A stretch of DNA of 47,500 nucleotides from Neocallimastix lanati (nom. inval.) (taxonomy: Eukaryota > Neocallimastigomycota > Neocallimastigomycetes > Neocallimastigales > Neocallimastigaceae). Of the stretch, positions 39,869 through 47,500 are shown one piece after another. Both the position numbers and the translations under genes were made by a program. The number at the start of each line of letters is the position of its first letter. The first letter of the stretch is position 1. Location of the stretch: positions 1 through 47,500 of the forward strand of contig JACVTC010000054.1 of assembly GCA_016946835.1 (NCBI GenBank), read 5' to 3'. A model generated the notes under the pieces. That model saw only the letters and a program-made list of their open reading frames with translations. It ran no database searches and was not told the DNA's origin.

Positions 39869-40146
39869 TAAAAGTAATTTTTGTACAGAAGAAAAACAAA
39901 ATACGAACTTTTTTTTTTTTTTTTTTTTGAAATAATGGTTCTTTAAGAACAGTTGTTATAGTGAACCATCTATAGATGAAATGAATATATGGAATAATAA
40001 TAAATAGAATAATTGTAGCTTTAATAACAAATCCTAATGAAGATAATTATTATAATTATTATAAAAATATAATAACTTAATTAAACAATATCCTTAGAAC
40101 TAATAATTTACAAAACAAGGACGAATAAATATCTAACTGAATGTTA

Positions 40147-40671
40147 TCATTTGGAGTTTGTATCCAAAATTTCTAATTCTGGAGAGCAGGAGCCTAATTT
40201 CTTCATCAATGAGTTTTTAACAATATCCGCATTCAGTTGATTGCTACTAAAGACAAACTGACGTATCAAATACGGATACACTAAAGAAAAAATACTATCT
40301 ACATCATCTATGGTTAAGTCATTACTTTTAATAACTAATCTCCTTACTGAATAATCGCCATCAAAAAGATCCGAAAAAGAATAATTATCGACAGTCCAAC
40401 AATCTTCAAAACTTAATACTTTCATTCCAGAAGAAAATAATTCCCAAAATTTATCAACAAATTCTCCATTTACCTCCATATTACGGAAAGTGACAGACTT
40501 TAGTTCCTTAGTGTCATCTAGTGTTAATTTCTGAAAATCTTTCATGTTACAAATTTCAATTTCCATTTTTTTGTTTAATGAACCTTTGAGATTATCATTA
40601 TTTAAAGGATTTTTAAGATCATTAACCTCGGTGTATGGTTGACTTGGATAAGTAGACATGTTTATGTTCAT
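40147..40671 (-). CDS. Small LRR-like hypothetical protein, 174 residues
   Basis: An open frame with normal amino-acid variety. The segments KELKSVTFRNMEVNGEFVDK, GMKVLSFEDCWTVDNYSF, YSVRRLVIKSNDLTIDDV and IRQFVFSSNQLNADIVKNSL look like degenerate leucine-rich repeats of the ribonuclease-inhibitor type (a hydrophobic strand, then an asparagine or cysteine turn, then a helix). There is no signal peptide or membrane helix. A Met at residue 5 (40659) is an equally good start. The family normally has more repeats, so this may be a truncated survivor, especially since a coding relic follows at 39868 on the same strand. Function unknown. Confidence 0.55.
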   Translation of the reverse strand: MNINMSTYPSQPYTEVNDLKNPLNNDNLKGSLNKKMEIEICNMKDFQKLTLDDTKELKSVTFRNMEVNGEFVDKFWELFSSGMKVLSFEDCWTVDNYSFSDLFDGDYSVRRLVIKSNDLTIDDVDSIFSLVYPYLIRQFVFSSNQLNADIVKNSLMKKLGSCSPELEILDTNSK

Positions 40672-40929
40672 TATATTTATTATATTTTTTAATGATATAT
40701 AATTTTATAATTTTTATTTCTTTAATTGAATAATATTTATTTATTTACTTATTTTTTATTAATATTGAAATAATAAATTTTACATCTTTCAACTGAATAA
40801 TAATTATTTATTCAATAATTTTATTTTATTTTTTTTAAAAAAAAATATTAAATTAAATTTCTTTTTTATTTAAAAATTAAAATATTTTAATTCAACTTTA
40901 TCAAAATTCAAAATTCAAAATTCAAAAAA

Positions 40930-40963
<34 letters not shown>

Positions 40964-41358
40964 TATACTTTCTTTAAAAAAGAGAAACTTTAAACTTTTA
41001 ATAGAATTTTAATTATTATATGTATGTAAATATATTCATTTAATATAAATTATATATTAAATGAATAAAATGTAATTATTCAATAATAATAATAATAAAT
41101 AATAAATAATAAATAATAAATAATAATTATAATGCATAATAATTAAATAATAATAAAAATAATAATAATTAATTAATTAATTAAATAATAATAATAAATA
41201 AATAATAATAATAAATAATTAATTAATTAATTAAATAATAATAATAATAAATAAATAATAATAAATAATTATAGTAATTTATGATAATTTTGTTTTCTAA
41301 CATTAAAAAGACTATTTTAATACAAATATTTTATTTATAATAATTTTGTTTTCTAATG

Positions 41359-41395
<37 letters not shown>

Positions 41396-41491
41396 ATTTA
41401 TAATATCTATGTAATTATTTTGATACTGTTTTGTACTAGTTTTGGTATAAACAAGCATTCAAATATACAATATCAAAATCACATGACCTAT
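40672..41491. other. AT-rich spacer
   Basis: No gene seen. It has (AATTC)n-like CAAAATTCAAAATTC at 40904-40925, A/(AT)n at 40926-40968, heptamer AATAAAT repeats at 41096-41125 and mixed (AAT)n/(TTAA)n to 41270. Confidence 0.6.
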
Positions 41492-41495
41492 ATAT

Positions 41496-41877
41496 TGATA
41501 TGCGGAACTTTTATGTGCAATAATTTATAAGCAGTGGGTTTTAAATAAAGTTTAGTAAATTTTATTAATAAAATTATAATATTCGTACAATTACAATAAT
41601 AATTCTAATTCCTAAAATTTTACAAGAGAGTCCTCTATTTCTAATATAAATAATCTAATCTATTTATAAGAAATAGGTATTATATTAATTATATATTCTA
41701 ATATATAGAAATATATAAATTTTATATGAAATAAAGTATTATAATTATTATAATTATAATAATACATATTGAAATAAAATAAAATAAAATAATTATTATC
41801 AAAAAAATATAAATTTAATATTTAATAATTAATATTACATATACAAATATGTTACTACACATATTTGTTTTATATCA
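41496..41877. mobile_element. Solo LTR of the TGATAT...ATATCA family
   Basis: About 97% like the LTR at 4016-4395 by eye, with the same TGATAT start and ATATCA end. It is flanked by the 4-bp duplication ATAT (41492-41495 and 41878-41881). No internal sequence is present, so the interior was lost by LTR-LTR recombination. Confidence 0.87.
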
Positions 41878-41881
41878 ATAT

Positions 41882-44326
41882 TTAATATATGTGCAATATA
41901 TCATAACATAAATATAATTAAAAGCATTAGAATCATGATCCATTATTATTATTTATTAAATATAAAAACAAAAAATTTATAGGTTTAATCTTTTATTTAT
42001 TTTTAATTAAATCTTTAATTATTAATACTTTACAAACAAATAATCTTTAATTATATATAATATCTAACAAATCTTTAAAAATAATAATTATTTATAATTA
42101 ATTTAAAACTGTTTCAAAAACAAAAAACAAAAGGACAAAAAAAGAAAAGAAAAAAAAATTAAAGACATTTTGTTTTTTTACTAATACAAATATTAATATT
42201 TATAAATACTTATAAATAATTCTATTATATCAAAAGTATAGAAAAAAATATTGATAGTTAATTTTTTATTTTTAATATTTTGTTATAAAAAATACTAATA
42301 ATAATGAAATAGAATAAAGTTATATTAATCAATCAATCAATCAATAAATAAATAAATAATAAATAATTGAATAGTGTATTTATTAATATAACATTAGATA
42401 ATAAATAATTTTTTTTTTTTTTTTTTTGATGTTTAATTTAAATATGTTAATTTCACCTTTTAATTTTAATTATAGAAATCAAGAAAAAAAAATTAACGAT
42501 ATTTTTATCAACAGAAATAATAATGCAAAACTTAAATACATCTGAAACATTGAAACAAATATATTATTAACTAAAATAAATAAATAATGAATCATAAATA
42601 AATACATAAATAAATGAATAAATAAATAATAGATAAATAAATAAATAGATAAATAAATAAACATATAATGTGTATATCTATTTATATATTATATTAAATA
42701 TTTAATATAATATTTTTTATTTAAATAATTTATTAATACAAAATATAAATATTTTTTATTAAGGATTTTTTTTTTCTTTTATTTTATCATTTTATATAAA
42801 TATATTAATATCTATTGTTATAGTGTTATAATTCATAATTCATAATTAATAATTCATAATTCATAATTCATAATTCATAATTTATTATTTATTATTTATT
42901 ATTTATTATTCAATTATTTATTATTTATTATTTAATAATTATTGATTGAATATTTTATTAATTATATTAAAGAAAAAATTTTTTAATTATTTTTTTTTTG
43001 AATACAATTATTAATCAATAATTAAAACATTATATTATTATTCCATTATTCTATTTTAATTAAAGATTTTTTTTTTTAGAAATCTTTAGTAAATTTTAAA
43101 TAGTTTTTATCTGTAACCATTTTTTTTGTTTATTGATTTGGTTTATTGCTATAGTTTTGGTTTCGGTTTTATGATTATGGAGCTGATTGAAATAATATAT
43201 TTTTTAAATCGAATGAAAATAGACCTAAATATTTTATTGTTTAAAATTTATTACTATTTTAAAATATTTTTATTATTTAAATTTTATTATTTAAAGTTTA
43301 TTATTTATTTGTTATTATTTTAAATTTATTACTAATTTAAGTTTTTTTATTATTTAAAATTTATTATTTAAAATTTACTATTATTTTTATGGTTTTTATT
43401 ATTTAAACTTTTAGTATTTTTTAATATAACTTAAAGTTTACAAAAAAATAGAATTTATATTTTTTTTCTAAAAGAAAAAAATATTATTAAATGTTGCACA
43501 ATAGAATTAATCAAACTAAAAATGGACAAATACAAAAAGAAGACATAAAAATTAAAAAAAATTAATGCATAAATGAATATAAAATAAATAAATATAATAA
43601 TTAAATTAAATGAAAGTTTTAAAAGTAAATTAATATCTTAACTATGAAATTTTTAATTAAATAAACAATGGAAAAACATAAATATAAAAATATAATATAC
43701 CAAAATATATAAATAATATATACATAGAAGGTAACAATTAATAAATATTAATAATAAAAATATATATTAAATAAAAATATATATTAATAAATTAAATATT
43801 ATTAATTTTTTATCAAATATATAGAATATGACATGTTATATAATATAATGTAATATTAATATAATATAAATATATATTTAAATATTTAATCCAGAATAGA
43901 AATTTAAAAAAATTTTATTAAATTAAATTTTAAATATTTATTTATTTATTAATTATTATTATTTTTTGTACATTCTAATTACAATTTTTTTTTATATAAA
44001 ATTTATATTAATTTTTAATTAATTTTTTATTACTTTTCTGGATTTAAATAAAAACGTCATTAGCAGAATAAATTTTTTTTTCTTTCACTTTTATTTTTAC
44101 TTTTTCTTTTTCTTATTCTTTAAAAAAATAAAATAAATAAAATAATAAGTTTTTTTTTTTTTTTTTATAGTAAAATTAAAATTAAAATAAAAAGTTGAAC
44201 CTAATTTTTTATTTTAAATTTTTTTTTTATTTTATTTAATTTGCATTTAATTGTATATACTATATCATATATTATTAACTTTATTAATAATAATAATCAA
44301 AGAAAAAATATATATATGATTTAAAA
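41882..44326. other. AT-rich spacer upstream of the second ankyrin gene
   Basis: No gene supported. A TTCATAA heptamer array (42834-42882) grades into TTTATTA units (to about 42935). (AATA)n with (AATAG)n lies at 42570-42662. The 65-codon frame at 43126-43323 becomes a repetitive (FKIYYYFK) low-complexity translation and is not considered a gene. Confidence 0.55.
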
Positions 44327-46816
44327 ATGGATTTTAAAGAAGAAAATAAAAATAATATTATTGAAATTATTAAAAATAATAATATAAATGAATTAAAAAA
44401 ATATATAAATGAGAATGACATTTCTTTAAATGAATTAAGTAAAGTTGACTTTGATATTTTGATTTATTCCATTGAAAATAATATTTCAATAGATATAATA
44501 AAATATATTATTGGTCAAAGTAGGTATAAAACTTTAAATTTTCATATAATTGATAATGATGTATTTAAAACTCCTCTATTCTCAGCTATTGGATATAATA
44601 ATTTCAAAATAGCAGATATTCTATTAAAGAATAAAGCTGATATAAACTATAATAATTATGATATAATAAATAACTTAAATAAACATAATTTACTTAATTC
44701 TAAAAATTTAAAATATATATTAAACCGTGGTTTTAGTATTGCTGGCATTACTAACCACTTAATATATACTTTCATTGATAATTTTCAAAATGGATTTTTA
44801 GAAATAATTTTTAAGCATTTTAAATTTAATCCATCATTTATATTAAACTTTCTTAATTTATATAAGAGAGGGGAATCACTTCTAAATGAAGATTCTTCTC
44901 TTTTTAAGGAAGATTTAGAAGAAATAATAATGAATGAAAAAGATAAACTTTATATTAATGATACCATGTATGATAAAGCATTGGAAAAAGGCAATAATGA
45001 GGCTTTGAAGATTTTATTCGAAAATGAAAACAGTGAAGAAAACGAAATTTTAAATCGAATTTTTAAATATGACTTATTGGAAGTATCGGTCAAAATGAAT
45101 AATTATAATTTTGTTAAAAGTGTATTATATTATCAAACCTTCAACTTCAAATATATCCAATATGAAAAGATTCTTTCAGAAGCTATTGAAAACGATATTG
45201 ATATTAAAATTAAAAAATTACTCATCAAAACATTGGTTCAATCAACTCCTATCAATGGTTTAAACAGAAAAAATAAAAATTTCTGTCAACAAAAAATAAA
45301 TTTGATTTTAAATATGGCAATAAAATTAAATCATTTCTCAATAGTTCAATACATGATGGAAAATATGGAATTTCAATCTAAAATGGATATTAATATTAAA
45401 GATAGTAAAGGAGAATATCCACTATTGAAAGCTTTTAATTCTCAAAATATGGAAATTTTCAAATATTTATTGGAACATGGTGCTAATAGTAATATTAAAA
45501 ATAAAAATGGGGTATCTCTTTTAATGTTGGCCATTCATAAAAATAATGTGGAAGTTATCAAACTTTTACTAAAGTATAATGTAAATATTATTGAAAAAGA
45601 CTCCAATGGATTATCTCCATTGGAAAAAGCCGTCAATCAAAATAATACTGATATTGTAAGACTATTTATTAAGTATTGTAATATAAATAAAATTATAATG
45701 AATGCTAATGCTAAAGATGCCAGTGGAAATACTCTTCTTATGAAAGCGGTCAATCAAAATAACGGGGACATTGTTAAATTATTAATAAACTATTGTTTTA
45801 AAAATAAAATAAAGATTAACATCAATGAAAAAGACGCCAGTGGTCATTATCCTTTAATGAAAGGCATTAATCAAAACAATTTTGATATTGTTTTCTCGCT
45901 CGTAAACTATGGCATCAAAAATAACATAAAAATGAGTATTACTGATATTGAAGGAAATACTCCCATGACACTGGCCTATAAAAAAGGTAACATAAAAATA
46001 TTTAGATATTTGGTAAGTTATTTAGATATTAATCAAAAGGATGGTCAACACAATAGTATTTTGTATTATGCTATTGAAAAAGAAGATATTGAAACAGTAA
46101 AAGATTTAATAAGTATTGGTATCGATATTAATCTCAAAAATTCCTTTGAAGATGCAGCCGTTGATTGTGCTATTTTCAAAGGAAATCTTGAAATTATGGA
46201 TATTTTGTTGGAAAATGATAATGTTTTATTGAATAAAAGAAATTATTTAGGAAAAACACCTCTTATTTCGATGATTAAGGCTGATAATTATACTCCAGAT
46301 CAAAAAGAAAGGATAATTGATCGATTCATTGAAAAGGGTACAGATGTTAACTTAACGGATAAAGATGGCAATTCACCTTTGGCGTGTGCTATTAAAGAAA
46401 ATTATTTATCAATTGTTAAACTTTTAATTAAAAATGGAGCCAATGTGAATACGAAAAATAAGGATGGTAATTCCCCACTTGTTGATGCCATTCAAGCTAA
46501 CAATTTAACCGTTGTCAAACTTCTTACCGAAAATGGTGCTGATGTTCATATTAAAAACAATGAAGGTAATTCCTCTCTTGAATATGCTGTACATGCCGAG
46601 AATTATGAAATAGCCAACTATTTGTATAACTATATGGACATGATGTTGAAAACAATAGTATGTAAAAATTCGGTAATGACCAATTGTACTCAAAAGCTCA
46701 TAAACTATATTAATACTATGAATAGTCATGAATCCTCATTTAATACCTTTAGTAAATTCAATCTACAATCTATACAAAATTATCATTATTATGATAATGA
46801 TAATCGTGTGATTTAG
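44327..46816 (+). CDS. Ankyrin-repeat protein, intronless, 829 residues
   Basis: Paralogue of the gene at 36447, with matching N-termini (MDFKEENKNNIIEIIKNNNI), the same internal landmarks (MYDKALEKGNNEALKILFEN versus the first copy's MYDKAAAKDNCGAFKILFEN) and the same order. Ankyrin units are at about residues 81-108 and in a long block at about 360-765, ending with the near-consensus GNSPLVDAIQANNLTVVKLL. Three tandem units sharing QNN.DIV (EKAVNQNNTDIVRLFIKYC and the next two, about residues 425-530) make this block longer than in the first copy. The S/T/P insert is absent. The C-terminal 65 residues are not ankyrin and include three cysteines. No signal peptide or membrane segment; a presumed cytosolic scaffold of unknown partner. 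Codons are more A/T-rich than in the first copy. Confidence 0.92.
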   Translation: MDFKEENKNNIIEIIKNNNINELKKYINENDISLNELSKVDFDILIYSIENNISIDIIKYIIGQSRYKTLNFHIIDNDVFKTPLFSAIGYNNFKIADILLKNKADINYNNYDIINNLNKHNLLNSKNLKYILNRGFSIAGITNHLIYTFIDNFQNGFLEIIFKHFKFNPSFILNFLNLYKRGESLLNEDSSLFKEDLEEIIMNEKDKLYINDTMYDKALEKGNNEALKILFENENSEENEILNRIFKYDLLEVSVKMNNYNFVKSVLYYQTFNFKYIQYEKILSEAIENDIDIKIKKLLIKTLVQSTPINGLNRKNKNFCQQKINLILNMAIKLNHFSIVQYMMENMEFQSKMDINIKDSKGEYPLLKAFNSQNMEIFKYLLEHGANSNIKNKNGVSLLMLAIHKNNVEVIKLLLKYNVNIIEKDSNGLSPLEKAVNQNNTDIVRLFIKYCNINKIIMNANAKDASGNTLLMKAVNQNNGDIVKLLINYCFKNKIKININEKDASGHYPLMKGINQNNFDIVFSLVNYGIKNNIKMSITDIEGNTPMTLAYKKGNIKIFRYLVSYLDINQKDGQHNSILYYAIEKEDIETVKDLISIGIDINLKNSFEDAAVDCAIFKGNLEIMDILLENDNVLLNKRNYLGKTPLISMIKADNYTPDQKERIIDRFIEKGTDVNLTDKDGNSPLACAIKENYLSIVKLLIKNGANVNTKNKDGNSPLVDAIQANNLTVVKLLTENGADVHIKNNEGNSSLEYAVHAENYEIANYLYNYMDMMLKTIVCKNSVMTNCTQKLINYINTMNSHESSFNTFSKFNLQSIQNYHYYDNDNRVI

Positions 46817-47357
46817 TTTATATAAATTAATAATATATTAATTAATTACAATAATAATAATAAAATAATAATATAAAAAAATAAAAATAAAAATAAAAAA
46901 AAAAAATAATAATAATAAAAATAAAAATAGATATATATAATTAATGAATAATAATAATGCATAATTAAATAAAAATAAAATAAAAATACAAGTAATAATA
47001 ATAATAATAAAATATAAAAGCATTAACCGATACATTTAATATCAATATGAAAAAAAAAAAAAAAATCAAATAATATTATAAATATAATAATAATATAATA
47101 ATAATAATGATCATGATAATATAAAAATAATAAGAAAAAAATGGAAATATAAAGAACAAAATATAAAAAGAAAATGGAAAAATTTAGAAAAGAGAGAAAA
47201 AATAAAAATAAAAAGAACAAGTAAAAATCAATAAATAAAAGAAAAGAAAAAGAAAAGAAAAGAAAAGAAAAGAAAAGGAAAGAACGAAGAGAAAGAACAA
47301 AAAAAAAATTACATTAATAAAATAATATAATAAGGGTAAAACAAAAAAAAAAAAAAA

Positions 47358-47393
<36 letters not shown>

Positions 47394-47500
47394 TTAAACA
47401 TAATTTTAAATGTACATAAAAAGAATTAATTAATCGATTATGTATATATAATGTATATAGTTTATTTTTATAAATTTTTACATTAGTTTTTTTTTTTTTT
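46817..47500. other. AT-rich spacer to window end
   Basis: No gene. Purine-rich on the plus strand: (AAAAT)n at 46877-46930, an (AAAAG)n array at 47237-47280, and A runs at 47341-47391. It ends in a T run. Confidence 0.65.
47237..47280. repeat. (AAAAG)n purine array
   Basis: About eight AAAAG units within an all-purine stretch of roughly 60 bases. Confidence 0.85.

Noticed and set aside
43126-43323. 65-codon ORF opening MFIDLVYCYSFGFGFMIMEL
   Set aside because: The first 25 codons look mildly non-random, but the rest is a translated TTTAAAATTTATTATT-type repeat; no neighbouring exon or homologue recognised.

Overview
This is a eukaryotic nuclear window. Spacers and introns are almost pure A/T and full of homopolymer runs and AT microsatellites. 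Short spliceosomal introns (GT...AG, many GTAAGT donors) cut conserved housekeeping genes. The best-fitting source is an anaerobic gut fungus (Neocallimastigomycota). This is inferred from base composition, from intronless ankyrin-repeat proteins and a cysteine-capped leucine-rich-repeat membrane protein, from decayed copia-type retrotransposons, from an HSP10 with an organelle-type presequence (a hydrogenosome in these fungi), and from a KIF-binding-protein homologue. No database search was possible, so the taxon is an inference.

Layout, left to right. 1-2381 (-): an LRR type-I membrane protein gene with one repeat per exon, carrying six +1 frameshifts. 3375-3852: a GC-rich tRNA-headed SINE with a 15-bp target duplication. 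4000-6201: nested LTR elements, in which a gag-only retrotransposon (4016-5878) sits inside an older solo LTR, each with its own 4-bp target duplication. 6400-9640: a decayed Ty1/copia polyprotein. 13213-18420 (+): an 18-exon KIF-binding-protein gene of 611 codons. 20155-23312 (-): a 9-exon CDK7/Kin28-type kinase of 369 residues with a 13-nt microexon. 25390-27200: ankyrin gene relics. 28307-29944 (+): a 3-exon SURF4/Erv29 ER cargo receptor. 31125-31875 (-): a 2-exon HSP10. 32690-33159 (+): an unidentified broken gene fragment. 36447-38762 and 44327-46816 (+): two intronless paralogous ankyrin proteins. Between them are an ORF and a relic on the - strand (39540-40671) and another solo LTR (41496-41877).

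KIFBP and CDK7 are convergent, as are SURF4 and HSP10; nothing suggests operon-like units. The housekeeping genes cover microtubule-motor control, transcription and cell-cycle kinase activity, ER-to-Golgi export and organelle protein folding. The rest is a graveyard of retroelements and fast-evolving repeat-protein genes, in which intact, frameshifted and decayed copies sit side by side.
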